This document shows positions 1 through 8,019 of a DNA stretch of 13,465 bases, piece by piece. Numbering within the stretch: the first letter of the stretch is position 1; each line of letters starts with the position of its first letter. Origin of the DNA: a candidate division TM6 bacterium UASB124 (GTDB lineage: Bacteria > Dependentiae > Babeliae > Babeliales > RVW-14); assembly GCA_001468855.1 (NCBI GenBank), contig LDIV01000003.1, positions 155,033 through 168,497 of the forward strand, given 5' to 3'. The notes beneath the pieces were generated by a model, which worked only from the letters and a program-made list of their open reading frames with translations, ran no database searches and was not told where the DNA came from. Both the position numbers and the translations under genes were made by a program.

Positions 1-76
1 GAGGGGACTCGAACCCCTACCCCTATTAAGGACTAGACCCTGAATCTAGCGCGTCTGCCAATTTCGCCACTTCGGC
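1..76 (-). tRNA. tRNA-Leu (CAG anticodon), 3' end outside window
   Basis: Read on the minus strand, the 5' acceptor strand GCCGAAG lies at 76-70, followed by a D arm, an anticodon stem CTAGA/TCTAG with loop TTCAGGG (anticodon CAG, leucine), a long class II variable arm as expected for Leu, and a T arm with TTCGAGT. The window edge removes the last six acceptor bases, the discriminator and any CCA. The 5' end lies only 15 nt after the stop of the epimerase gene on the same strand, with no hairpin between them, so the tRNA is probably cut out of a longer transcript. Confidence 0.95.
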
Positions 77-91
77 ATACAAGAATTTCAT

Positions 92-1024
92 TTAAAGATT
101 ACCATCTTTTGCGTATTTGGCCAACAATGAGGGACTTAATTTTTGGTATTTTTCACAATTTGCTTGGGAGTTTGTGATATCCCCTTGGCGGGCTGGTAGA
201 AACATTATCGTTGTTCGTTTTATATTGAGTTCTTTTTCAAGATGATCAATGAGTTGGAGAAGATTCATGCTTTTTCCGGTGCCAACATTATATATATCTC
301 CATGTAGGTTATTATGCATGGCTACCATAAGGTTTGCTTCGACAATTTTAGATACATGAATAAAGTCGCGAGTTTGTTTTCCATCGCCAAAAATAGTCAA
401 TGGCTTTTGAGCAAGAAGTTGTTGTGTGAACTTAGCTACTACTGCTGCGTACGATCCATGAGGATTTTGACGAGGTCCATAAACATTGAAATATCGTAGG
501 ATTGCAGTATTGAGTCTATAGGTTTGAAAATAATGCTTTGTTGCAAGTTCACCTTTATGTTTACTGATGGCGTAGGGTGATTGAGGGTCAAGTGGATCTA
601 TCTCAGAACATAGAGTATTTTTATTACCATAAACAGCAGAGGATGATGAATAGATGAATGTTTTGACGTTATTCTTTTCACAACCCGCAAGTATATTATT
701 GGTTCCGTCAATGTTAACATTATAACACAGTTGTGGATTTTGAAATGATTCGGGAACTGAAATAAATGCGGCCAGGTGAAAGACAATTTCTTGGTTGGCG
801 GTTGCTCGTAGACAACTGTAAGGGGATCGAACATCAGCATATATAATATTTATTGCATGAACGACTGATTTGAGATTGGTTAACGAGCCTGTTGAGAAAT
901 TATCAAAGACGGTGACGCGTGCGCCAAGTGAGACAAGTTTTTCTACTAGATGAGACCCTATAAATCCAGCACCCCCGGTAACGAGAACACGTTTTTTGTC
1001 ATAAAATTTTTGTAATGACTCCAT
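92..1024 (-). CDS. NAD-dependent NDP-sugar epimerase/dehydratase (extended SDR, GalE-like)
   Basis: This is a 310-aa extended short-chain dehydrogenase/reductase that would act in the cytoplasm on a nucleotide sugar, most likely as a UDP-hexose 4-epimerase. The Rossmann motif GGAGFIG is at residues 17-23, the serine-rich SSSSAVYG segment near 126-133, and the catalytic YxxxK (YAISK) at 151-155. It is followed by RYFNVYGPRQNP and GDGKQTRDFIHV, typical of GalE/WbpP-like enzymes. A GTG six bases upstream is in frame, but the AGGAG ribosome site is only about 2 nt from it and about 8 nt from the ATG at 1024, so the ATG is preferred. It follows the FAD oxidoreductase gene by 29 nt and probably shares its transcript, suggesting surface polysaccharide or glycolipid synthesis. 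The exact sugar cannot be told from sequence; it could also be a dehydratase. Confidence 0.9.
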   Translation of the reverse strand: MESLQKFYDKKRVLVTGGAGFIGSHLVEKLVSLGARVTVFDNFSTGSLTNLKSVVHAINIIYADVRSPYSCLRATANQEIVFHLAAFISVPESFQNPQLCYNVNIDGTNNILAGCEKNNVKTFIYSSSSAVYGNKNTLCSEIDPLDPQSPYAISKHKGELATKHYFQTYRLNTAILRYFNVYGPRQNPHGSYAAVVAKFTQQLLAQKPLTIFGDGKQTRDFIHVSKIVEANLMVAMHNNLHGDIYNVGTGKSMNLLQLIDHLEKELNIKRTTIMFLPARQGDITNSQANCEKYQKLSPSLLAKYAKDGNL

Positions 1025-1053
1025 AGCCACATCTCCTTTATTCCTTTTGGTAG

Positions 1054-2451
1054 TTACTGTACCGCTTGCTCGTGTTGTTTTTTATGATAAATCGTGTGTT
1101 CGTTTTTACTATGACGAGCAGGGTATATGGTTTTTTGTGTTGCCATAATTTTTTCATACATTAGATCAGCGATTTTTTTGCCATCGAGCACGGCTTCTTG
1201 CATGCTTGAATATTTCCATTCTCCATAGCGTCCGGTTGAATAAATGCGTAAATCTCTAAGACTATTAAGAAGTTTTGTGAGGTTTTTTTCTCGCCATGCA
1301 TCATAAATAACATAAGCATGGTCAAGCTTTAAAATCTTTTCTGTAACGATGTGGTGGCTTTTTAGCCCTAAAAATTTAGTGATGTCGGTAATAAGTTTTT
1401 GCGAAAGATTGTTATATTTTGTCGGGGTTAGTGTTCCTGGTAAATAAGAATATTCCCCGTAAATAGACGAATGTCCTTGTGGAGCCATGGCTGGACAAAT
1501 GTTATGCCAGAAGCCAAGCCTGAACCATGAATATTTTTTTTCTGGGAAATAAAGCCAATGCATAGGCCCAATGTTGTTAACTGAAAAGCCAAGATTGATA
1601 TTGATGATTGAATTGCAGATAAGTTTTTGTGATGCAATACAGTAGGAGTGTGATGTTGTTTGTATACTAGTAAGCAGTTGATTCAGGGGCATTGTCGATA
1701 CGAGGTATTGATATGAAAAGGTAGTTCCATTGGTGCAATGAATAATTTTTTTTAGAGGATCGATGGTAGCTACAGGATGATGCGTAAGAACCTTATTTTT
1801 TAACGTTGTTTCCAATTTTTTAATAAGGCTTTCAATACCACCATGTTTGGGGTAGTAGAAGCTACTATTGTAACCAATGTCTTTTGCTGGTTTTTTTTCA
1901 ATAGTTCCTTTTATAATTGAGGTTAGGTTGGTGGATGGGAGAAATCTTCCGGTCCATGATGGATGAACTTTTTTCAAATCATAAGCAAGTAATTTGCGAT
2001 TGTAAGGAAAGAAAAAATGCCGACCAAAGCCGTCTCCAAAATATTTACGTACCCAGCTATGGAATGATGAGGGGCTTTTGAGATGTTTATGGCGGGTGAC
2101 ATATTTTTCGATACATTCGACGGCAACGTCGATAGGTAAACCATATAAGTTCATTTGGAAGGGATAGTCGGTTAGAGCATTATGTGAAACAATGCCGGTT
2201 TTACGGATAGTCGTATCAAGTGTTGAAAATGAGATGACATTGTTTAAAAAATCAAAAAATAGTCGATCATTGCAATGGAGAAAATGTCCTGTGTAATCAA
2301 AGGTGAACCCTGATTCATGTTCAGAGCGTAAGAGCCCTCCGGATCGTTCATTTTGTTCAACTAGTATGTAGTCAAAGAATCCATGCTTTTCTAAATAGTA
2401 GGCGGTGCTAAGTCCTGTTAATCCCGCACCGATGATGACAATCTGAGCCAC
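1054..2451 (-). CDS. FAD-dependent oxidoreductase, UDP-galactopyranose mutase/protoporphyrinogen oxidase-like
   Basis: A 465-aa flavoprotein. The N-terminal dinucleotide-binding motif GAGLTG is at residues 8-13, Glu32 ends the second strand in the usual ribose-binding position, and the GG pair at 38-39 completes the FAD/amine-oxidase signature. The segment DYPFQMNLYGLP near residue 95 resembles the YPFQNNLxxLP stretch of UDP-galactopyranose-mutase-like proteins found in polysaccharide clusters. The C-terminal STGRYGEWKYSSMQEAV is the usual FAD-contacting end, followed by about 35 basic, polar residues. The start is GTG at 2451, five bases after GGGAG. The neighbouring epimerase 29 nt downstream supports a role in nucleotide-sugar or glycan metabolism rather than haem synthesis, but the substrate is inferred from context only. 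No haem genes are in view. Confidence 0.8.
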   Translation of the reverse strand: MAQIVIIGAGLTGLSTAYYLEKHGFFDYILVEQNERSGGLLRSEHESGFTFDYTGHFLHCNDRLFFDFLNNVISFSTLDTTIRKTGIVSHNALTDYPFQMNLYGLPIDVAVECIEKYVTRHKHLKSPSSFHSWVRKYFGDGFGRHFFFPYNRKLLAYDLKKVHPSWTGRFLPSTNLTSIIKGTIEKKPAKDIGYNSSFYYPKHGGIESLIKKLETTLKNKVLTHHPVATIDPLKKIIHCTNGTTFSYQYLVSTMPLNQLLTSIQTTSHSYCIASQKLICNSIININLGFSVNNIGPMHWLYFPEKKYSWFRLGFWHNICPAMAPQGHSSIYGEYSYLPGTLTPTKYNNLSQKLITDITKFLGLKSHHIVTEKILKLDHAYVIYDAWREKNLTKLLNSLRDLRIYSTGRYGEWKYSSMQEAVLDGKKIADLMYEKIMATQKTIYPARHSKNEHTIYHKKQHEQAVQ

Positions 2452-2554
2452 GCGATCTCCCTTTTGCTCTAATTGTTGTCAAGCATTCATGCATCTAAGA
2501 ATAACAAGTTGAAGGACGAACGCAATATGGTAACGGTTGATTTTATGGTGATCT

Positions 2555-3064
2555 TTAGCGAGAAGCGAGTTGGTTACAAGAACTTGGTGGCTGGCAAAGT
2601 TGTGCGCTTACAATGGAAAATCGTCCCTTTTTAATGAGCGATTCTGCTTTTTTAGGGAAGCTTACCATAAGGTAATAATTATTAACGGCTACAATTTTTT
2701 CATTAGGTGTAAAAACGAGTTGCTGTGTTAATGGATTCCACGTACCGTCGCAAACAAAATTTTCTTGAATAGGTATAACCGCATGGTCCTTTTCCTTTTT
2801 TTGATAGAGTGAAGCGGATAATTGATCAAGCTTGGCTCCCTTCCATTGCATAGCAAGTGATGTGAGCTTGACCGGTTGCTTACTTCTGAACATTAGCGAG
2901 CAGGTCCAAGCCCATTTTTCTTTATGGAATTTAACGGTTGGTAAGTTGATTGGATATTCGCGCCAGGTAGTTGTTGCTCGTAAAGAAAAGAGTTCGTCTT
3001 CGGCACAAAGACATTGTGTACAAGCGACTAAAAGAAAGATTAAAAAGATAGATATTTTTGTCAT
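2555..3064 (-). CDS. small exported or lipoprotein of unknown function
   Basis: About 169 aa with a clear signal peptide: a Lys near the start, a hydrophobic run KISIFLIFLLVACTQCLCA and then EDEL. Two readings are possible: a lipobox LVAC, giving a lipoprotein, or signal peptidase I cleavage after CLCA. An ATG at 3085 would add seven residues (MQNHGKA) but has no ribosome site; the ATG at 3064 follows GGAAAAG and is chosen with modest confidence. The mature part has alternating hydrophobic and polar stretches (VKLTSLAMQWKG, QLVFTPNEKIVAVNNYYLMV) that suggest a beta-sandwich, with Cys residues near the middle and C-terminus. No family is recognised. It lies between the TonB-like gene and the oxidoreductase, 103 nt ahead of the latter, in which no terminator or convincing promoter is seen. 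Confidence 0.75.
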   Translation of the reverse strand: MTKISIFLIFLLVACTQCLCAEDELFSLRATTTWREYPINLPTVKFHKEKWAWTCSLMFRSKQPVKLTSLAMQWKGAKLDQLSASLYQKKEKDHAVIPIQENFVCDGTWNPLTQQLVFTPNEKIVAVNNYYLMVSFPKKAESLIKKGRFSIVSAQLCQPPSSCNQLASR

Positions 3065-3192
3065 GGCTTTTCCATGGTTTTGCATGAGCCATTGTAATAC
3101 TCTTTTTATTTTATAAACATAAATGAACTAAAATAAAGTAAATTAATTAGTTTTTTAAAAAAAGCTGTATAGATCGACAAAGTCAAAGGTCG

Positions 3193-4479
3193 TTAAAATT
3201 GAAAATTAAATCGGTCTGTATACACACGGACAATGCGTCCGGTTGTATGTATTTTTTTATGGAAAAGTTTTGGCATTGGTGGAAATGGGCTTGACTGGCT
3301 GATGAGTTTCATAATTGTGGCATCAAGGTGAGGTTTGCCAGATGATTGAAGCAATGAGCAGTTGGTAAGATTGCCATGCTCATCGATAGAGAATTCGATA
3401 ATTGCCTCGCCATCAAGAGGTGTTATTGCTGCTTTTTTACAAAAGTTTTGTTTCCATGTTGCTTGTATGCACCAATTAATTTTCATTTCGTACGTCAGTT
3501 CGCGTTGTTCTTCTAGACTAGGAGTTTTGGTAGGATCTCCATCACGGTCAACAAGATCAGTTCCTTCTTCGCCAATAAGTTTTTCAACATAACCTTTGGT
3601 AAGCGCAATAATATTGCGTTTTGGCTGAGGTTGTTCGCTTCGTGCCCCTCTGATGCGAATACCATCTGGTCCACCAATGAATCGATCTACCGTCTGCTTT
3701 TGTGGTGTGCTATTTAGTGTGGTAAGATGTTTTCTTTTGGGCATTCTACCGGATTGAAAAGCATTTAATTTTTCTTGGAGCTCTTTAATCTGATTGATTC
3801 GATCTTCAACGCTGGGTGTTATTTGTGCAGAGTTTGTTATAGTTGCTGTTGGTGCTTGTTTTTGTGGTGATTCTATTGGTTGGTTATCAGATTGTTTTGC
3901 AGATTCATCAATTGTTATTGATGCTTTTCCAGCTGTTTCAGTGGGCTTGGCAGGCTGTTCTTTTGGTTTTTCCTTAGGCTCATTTGCTAATGTTTCTTTT
4001 TGGTTCTGAGTATTGTTTGATTCATCATGCTGTTGCTGTTTTGGCACAATTTCTTCAGGTATTGTTTCAGATTTTTTCTCTGGCTTTGTATCTGTTTCTT
4101 CTTCTGATGCTTGTATTTGAGGTGATTCGCCGACATCACCATCCATTGTCGTTGGAATTTCGACGGTTTGTGTTTGAGTAATTGTTTTTTTTGTTTGATG
4201 AGGTTTATCAAATAAAACCCATCCGAAATTTGAATGAGGAGCTCGTAGCTGTGCTGGCAGATGTGCGTTGCCCTTATTTTTTTTGAGAGCTTGTAAGGCT
4301 GCCAAAAGCTCTTGATGATTTTGCTTTTTTTCTGAGTCGAAGAAAACTTGAATGGGGGCGACAAATTTTTTTCTAAAATTAATGTTGAAGACGGAATAGT
4401 ACCATAGTATGTGAAGTAATAGAGATAATAGAATCAGTATAAGTAGACCGTGTGTTTTAATGAATTTTCGTAATTGCAT
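3193..4479 (-). CDS. TonB/TolA-family energy transducer-like protein
   Basis: A 428-aa envelope protein with the TonB/TolA layout. A short basic N-terminus is followed by one transmembrane helix at about residues 11-30. This helix carries S19-xxx-H23, the Ser-x3-His pattern that in E. coli TonB and TolA contacts the ExbB/D or TolQ/R motor. Residues about 80-235 are a Lys/Glu/Pro/Gln/Thr-rich periplasm-spanning region. The C-terminal 100 residues (WCIQATWKQNFC, DGEAIIEFSIDEHGNL, LLQSSGKPHLDATIMKLI, FPPMP) match the TonB/TolA C-terminal fold. The start at 4479 is preceded by AGGAT with about 5 nt spacing. No exbB, exbD, tolQ, tolR or receptor gene is in the window. Telling TonB from TolA is not possible by eye; the Lys/Glu/Gln-rich middle leans towards TolA, while the proline content fits either. 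Confidence 0.8.
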   Translation of the reverse strand: MQLRKFIKTHGLLILILLSLLLHILWYYSVFNINFRKKFVAPIQVFFDSEKKQNHQELLAALQALKKNKGNAHLPAQLRAPHSNFGWVLFDKPHQTKKTITQTQTVEIPTTMDGDVGESPQIQASEEETDTKPEKKSETIPEEIVPKQQQHDESNNTQNQKETLANEPKEKPKEQPAKPTETAGKASITIDESAKQSDNQPIESPQKQAPTATITNSAQITPSVEDRINQIKELQEKLNAFQSGRMPKRKHLTTLNSTPQKQTVDRFIGGPDGIRIRGARSEQPQPKRNIIALTKGYVEKLIGEEGTDLVDRDGDPTKTPSLEEQRELTYEMKINWCIQATWKQNFCKKAAITPLDGEAIIEFSIDEHGNLTNCSLLQSSGKPHLDATIMKLISQSSPFPPMPKLFHKKIHTTGRIVRVYTDRFNFQF

Positions 4480-4596
4480 GACAATCCTATGATCAAGATT
4501 GCTAATAAATAATCTATATTAACCATACGATTTCATGCAATGTAAGTAAAGAAAATGGAAAATGTATGTTAGATTAATAGAGGATAATGGTGATTG

Positions 4597-5592
4597 CTAT
4601 TCCTTGGCTATCCAAACTGATTTTTGTTTTTTATGTATGGTTATATTGGTGCCGATGGTATGTGAGCCGCCATTGAGTCGTTCAATGAAGCGTCGAATCT
4701 CTTCAATGTAATTGGAACTGACTGCAAATGGAATTTTTTCTTTTATAAGCCATACCAGGATGACTCGTTGTTGTAAAACGGGATCAAGCGCGCGAAGTTT
4801 TGTTAATTCAGCTGAATAATGTTGTTTTACTTGATCATACACAAATGTTGAAGCAAATGTTTTTTCTGCTAAGCGCTGTAAAAATAAATCTTCTTGTTTG
4901 AGCTTGTCGAGACTTGTTTGAAATTTTCGCTCAAAGCGTGAATCGCATTGATGCAGTGCCGGAATCACATATTTTCTGATGCGGTTGCGCAGGAAATCAT
5001 CTGAATTATTAGTTGGATCGATAAGATAAGAAATATTGTGTGCCTGTAGATATGAAACGATATCTTGCTTTCTTACCCTGAGCAATGGACGCAAAATAAT
5101 GCCATCAATTTCATTCATACCATGCAATCCATTGAGTGATGTGCCGCGAGCCAGCCTGATGAAGAATGTTTCTTGTTGGTCTTGAAGGTGGTGAGCAAGA
5201 CTAATGAATTGTGCATTAAATGTTACGCGAGCATGCTCAAAGAAGAGTCTGCGTAGTTTGCGACCAACATCTTCCTTTGATCCGTTATAGGTGACTGCAC
5301 CGTGAAATGAATTGGCCTTGGCGGCGATGAAAGGAATGTTATGTTTGATGCACATGTTTGAACAAAATGAAACATCTTTTGCCGACTCTGTTCGCCATTG
5401 GTGATCTAAATGTGCGGCGACCAATGTGATGCGTTGTTCTTGAGCAAGTGATTGAAGGACGTGAAATAAAAATACGGAGTCCGGACCACCCGAAAGGCCA
5501 AGAATAATGGTTGGTTTTTCTTGTAATTGTAGAGTAACTATTGCTTGAGAGATGAGCAATGAGGTACGGTTTTTAATGTGTTCTAGCAGCAT
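4597..5592 (-). CDS. tilS: tRNA(Ile)-lysidine synthase TilS
   Basis: A 331-aa cytoplasmic enzyme that converts C34 of the tRNA-Ile with CAT anticodon to lysidine using ATP and lysine, so that the tRNA reads AUA. The PP-loop ATP pyrophosphatase motif SGGPDS is at residues 34-39, followed by the AAHLDHQWR segment, the HHLQDQQETFFIRLARG helix and the family signature DFLRNRIRK near residue 205. It is shorter than the roughly 430 residues of E. coli TilS and seems to keep only the catalytic part and a short following domain, as in many small genomes. Its ATG is 10 nt after the prfB stop, with no clear ribosome site, which suggests translational coupling in a prfB-tilS operon. The substrate tRNA is not in this window. 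Confidence 0.95.
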   Translation of the reverse strand: MLLEHIKNRTSLLISQAIVTLQLQEKPTIILGLSGGPDSVFLFHVLQSLAQEQRITLVAAHLDHQWRTESAKDVSFCSNMCIKHNIPFIAAKANSFHGAVTYNGSKEDVGRKLRRLFFEHARVTFNAQFISLAHHLQDQQETFFIRLARGTSLNGLHGMNEIDGIILRPLLRVRKQDIVSYLQAHNISYLIDPTNNSDDFLRNRIRKYVIPALHQCDSRFERKFQTSLDKLKQEDLFLQRLAEKTFASTFVYDQVKQHYSAELTKLRALDPVLQQRVILVWLIKEKIPFAVSSNYIEEIRRFIERLNGGSHTIGTNITIHKKQKSVWIAKE

Positions 5593-5602
5593 AGGTGAAT
5601 CA

Positions 5603-6691
5603 TTAATTTTTCGATGTTAATAATAGGTATTTTTCTATAAATGGCATTAAGTTGCCATCCAGTACATCATCCGGTTGCGGTGATTCATGATCGGTACGAT
5701 GGTCTTTGACCATTTTATAGGGATGTAGAACGTAAGAACGAATTTGCGATCCCCATTCAATTTTTTTCTTTTCAACGGTGGCTTCTTTTGCCCGCTTTTC
5801 ATCTTCTTGCTTTTGCAACAGACGAGCTTTGAGCATTTTAAGAGCAGCTTGTCTATTCTGAATTTGAGAGCGTTCATTTTGACATTGGACAACGATGCCT
5901 GTTGGTATGTGTGTGATACGAACGGCTGATTCCGTCTTATTAACGTGTTGTCCTCCGGCTCCACCGGCTCGGTAAGTATCAATACGTAAATCAGATTCAT
6001 TGATTTCGATTCTTTTGTCATCTTCTGCTTCTGGTATAACGGTTACGCCGGCAAAAGAAGTATGTCGGCGTTTGTTGGCATCAAATGGTGAAATACGAAC
6101 AAGACGATGGATTCCTGCTTCGGCCTTCAAAAAGCCATAGGCATTGGTGCCTCGAATGTACAATGTTGCCGATTTGAGTCCTGCTTCTTCTCCTGCTTGA
6201 TAATCCATGATATCGACCTTGAAATTTTCGCGTTCACAAAAGCGTATAAACATACGCAAGAGCATTTGGGCCCAATCTTGTGATTCGGTACCGCCGGCAC
6301 CGGCATTGATGCTTAGATAACAATTTTTTGTATCTTCTTCTTTGTTTAGAAGTAAAAAAAGTTTGAATTGAGCGATGTGCTTACATAGAGACCAGATATC
6401 GGATGCAAGTGTTGATAATTCTTTTTCATTATCCTTATAAAATTCGACTAGTTCTTTGTAGTCTTCATAATTTTTATCGATGATAGTGTATTGTTCTACA
6501 AATTGTTTAAGCTTGCGGTGTTCAGCAAGAATAGTGTCGCGTTGCGGGTGTTTCCAGAAATCGGAATTATTAACCTTTGAATCAAGGTCTTTAAATTTTT
6601 CGGAGACATTGGCTTGTTGCCAAAAAGCGCGGATGGCGGCAATGTCCGCCTCCACGCTTTTTAATTTTTCACGTAATTCATCAATGAGCAT
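5603..6691 (-). CDS. prfB: peptide chain release factor 2
   Basis: A 362-aa class I release factor that recognises UGA and UAA in the ribosomal A site and triggers peptide release. The stop-codon selecting tripeptide SPF is at residues 201-203, which identifies RF2 rather than RF1 (PxT). The catalytic GGQ is at 246-248 inside [18 protein letters not shown]. Length matches the family. The N-terminus is read in one frame: the region equivalent to the E. coli programmed +1 frameshift (GYLD) reads AFWQ, with no internal TGA, so the autoregulatory frameshift is absent here. There is no good Shine-Dalgarno before the ATG at 6691. A sigma70-like promoter lies about 52 nt upstream, and tilS follows 10 nt downstream. 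Confidence 0.97.
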   Translation of the reverse strand: MLIDELREKLKSVEADIAAIRAFWQQANVSEKFKDLDSKVNNSDFWKHPQRDTILAEHRKLKQFVEQYTIIDKNYEDYKELVEFYKDNEKELSTLASDIWSLCKHIAQFKLFLLLNKEEDTKNCYLSINAGAGGTESQDWAQMLLRMFIRFCERENFKVDIMDYQAGEEAGLKSATLYIRGTNAYGFLKAEAGIHRLVRISPFDANKRRHTSFAGVTVIPEAEDDKRIEINESDLRIDTYRAGGAGGQHVNKTESAVRITHIPTGIVVQCQNERSQIQNRQAALKMLKARLLQKQEDEKRAKEATVEKKKIEWGSQIRSYVLHPYKMVKDHRTDHESPQPDDVLDGNLMPFIEKYLLLTSKN

Positions 6692-6742
6692 AGTATTTTG
6701 TGACTAATGTTTTGCGCCTAGATTATTTTTACCACAAAAGTA

Positions 6743-6771
6743 AGTATATCACGTCAGTGCAAAGATGCTAA
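6743..6771 (-). promoter_or_regulatory. sigma70-like promoter for prfB-tilS
   Basis: On the minus strand a -35 TTAGCA (6771-6766, 4 of 6 consensus) is separated by exactly 17 nt from a -10 TATACT (6748-6743, 5 of 6). The predicted start near 6736 would leave a leader of about 45 nt before the prfB ATG. It sits directly behind the stop of the 74-aa gene, so prfB can be transcribed on its own. Confidence 0.5.
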
Positions 6772-6774
6772 ACG

Positions 6775-6999
6775 TTAGATTTTACGGCCTTTTTTGTTCT
6801 CAAAGCGCACTGGCCATATATGTGTCTTGGTGAAATGTCCATGAACATTTTTCATAGACGTGCGGTTTTTTTCATGAATGTTTTTCATGGAATATTCAGT
6901 TCTTTTACGTCGAGATACTTTTTTAACCTCTTTGAGGTTGCTGTGGTCTTTTGGATTAAATGTGTGTTCTGTTGGATCGATTTTGAATGTCTTACCCAT
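6775..6999 (-). CDS. small, strongly basic protein of unknown function
   Basis: A 74-aa protein rich in Lys, Arg, His and Asn with no hydrophobic segment, so probably cytoplasmic; nucleic-acid binding is a guess from charge alone. The ATG at 6999 follows AAAGGAAATCCT, a good ribosome site; an in-frame GTG at 7014 would place the start ahead of that site and is not favoured. The middle contains an 11-residue tandem repeat, SMKNIHEKNRT then SMKNVHGHFTK, visible in the DNA as two similar 17-nt stretches 33 nt apart (6841-6857 and 6874-6890). It ends just before the prfB promoter. No family is recognised. Confidence 0.65.
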   Translation of the reverse strand: MGKTFKIDPTEHTFNPKDHSNLKEVKKVSRRKRTEYSMKNIHEKNRTSMKNVHGHFTKTHIWPVRFENKKGRKI

Positions 7000-7142
7000 A
7001 GGATTTCCTTTCACCCTTTAATTAAAGTGACAATGACGATTATCTCCTCACAATCTATAGCTTAATGGTTTGATTGTCAGTTAGTCAACGATATTGTTTT
7101 TTTGTCAGCGATAGAAAGCATTTACGCTGCTTCTTGTTTGTT

Positions 7143-7747
7143 TTATTGTTGTGGCCTTTGTAAATATTCTTGCCATGTAAAAGTTACCGGTGTTCCACTT
7201 GTTTGTGCTTCGGTTAGTCCGAAACCACTGGGATGTTCTTTTTCAATAACATGATTAACGGTAACTCCAGATGCTAAAACTAAACTTATAAATTTTCGAA
7301 TAATATTAGCTTCCTCACGAGTGGTACTTGGGTTTCTGTAAATTCTTAATGTTTCTGCTTCGCGGGCTTCATTAAAAGAATTTTGAATCCAACCAAGTTG
7401 CAGCTGAAGTTCTTGAAATGATTTTTGTAGTGCAGCATTTTCTTTTCTTCAATTAGTTTATGTACAACAGGATTTGTTGTTATAAGGTCGCGGAAAGATG
7501 TTGATGTTTGAGATAACTTTAATATGCTTGCGTAATCGAGCTCATTAATAGTTTGGAGATTTGTTATTTCTGCCGGTAATGTCGAAATAGTGCCCAATCC
7601 TTTAGGGTCAACAGCAATTTCTTCTTCCTCTACAAAGGGAAGCTCTATTATTGGATATTGTGAAATATCTTCGGCTGCAAACAGTGATCCTATCATAGAA
7701 AAACAGGCTATGTGTAACAGCTTGTTAATGTTTATATACATTTTCAT
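7143..7747 (-). pseudogene. exported F-box-like protein gene broken by a one-base frameshift
   Basis: The ATG at 7747 follows AGGGA with 8 nt spacing and opens a signal peptide (MYININKLLHIACFSMIGSL, then FAAED). After an acidic linker, residues about 57-97 resemble an F-box: LPAEITNLQTINELDYASIL, then KLSQTSTSFRDL and a V-H-K-L helix. In the original frame the reading continues from codon 104 for about 30 poorly composed residues and stops at 7346. One frame over, the sequence stays open for 98 codons from 7439 to a TAA at 7143 with normal composition (for example NAALQKSFQELQLQLGWIQ and FISLVLASGVTVNHVIEKEH). Adding one A to the A4 run at 7441-7438 joins both parts into 201 aa. Either the gene is newly broken, the assembly lost a base in a homopolymer, or, less likely, ribosomes shift frame. 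The C-terminal half matches nothing I know. Confidence 0.75.
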
Positions 7748-7769
7748 AAAATATTTCCCTTAAATTAAA

Positions 7770-7967
7770 ATGTTCTCTTTGACTAAAAAACACACCTTGT
7801 TTCTATTTGTCGTTTGCTGTGTGAGTGGAATTAATGGAAAACGAGGAATAATTCAGCATTGCTGGGGACGCGTGAGAAAAAGAAGTCACAAAAATAGATT
7901 TTTATTATGCGAAAAATCATATTTTTGTGATAAATTTGCTTGCAAGGCTTATGAAATGACTGTATAA
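7770..7967 (+). CDS. possible small exported protein (doubtful)
   Basis: A 65-aa open frame, MFSLTKKHTLFLFVVCCVSG followed by a very basic part with five Cys in all. The N-terminus has the shape of a signal peptide (TKK, nine hydrophobic residues, then small residues), which is what makes it worth listing. Against it: no ribosome site before the ATG, its 3' end coincides with the -10 box of the tRNA-Ile promoter, and it lies where the divergent F-box-like gene needs its own promoter. It may be chance. Confidence 0.25.
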   Translation: MFSLTKKHTLFLFVVCCVSGINGKRGIIQHCWGRVRKRSHKNRFLLCEKSYFCDKFACKAYEMTV

Positions 7968-7968
7968 T
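7940..7968 (+). promoter_or_regulatory. sigma70-like promoter for the tRNA-Ile/tRNA-Ala pair
   Basis: A -35 TTGCAA (7940-7945, 4 of 6) and a perfect -10 TATAAT (7963-7968) are 17 nt apart, the optimal spacing. The expected start near 7975 lies about 45 nt before the tRNA-Ile 5' end. No separate promoter is evident between the two tRNAs. Confidence 0.6.
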
Positions 7969-8019
7969 TTTTGCATTGTTGAATTAAAAAATGCTTACGA
8001 CGGGGTCTTTGAAAGATTC

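Noticed and set aside
3794..4181. Plus-strand Ser/Val/Cys-rich and Leu/Phe-rich open frames, and a minus-strand shadow, inside the TonB-like gene
   Set aside because: They arise from the low-complexity Lys/Glu/Gln/Pro coding of the central region read in other frames.
6604..6630. Programmed +1 frameshift in prfB
   Set aside because: The gene reads in a single frame from its ATG, and the position matching the E. coli CUU-UGA site has no in-frame stop.
7015..7142. Tiny leader peptide (TTG-Ser-Leu-stop) after a GAGGAG site, and a CAGCG/CGCTG hairpin
   Set aside because: A two-codon frame with non-ATG start is easily chance, and the hairpin is followed by A rather than T on the transcribed strand, so neither is supported.
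7436..7447. Programmed -1 frameshifting as the explanation of the broken F-box-like gene
   Set aside because: The AAG-AAA-ATG context does not fit the X-XXY-YYZ slippery pattern well (slipping AAA back gives GAA), and no strong downstream structure is evident; a one-base loss in an A run is simpler.
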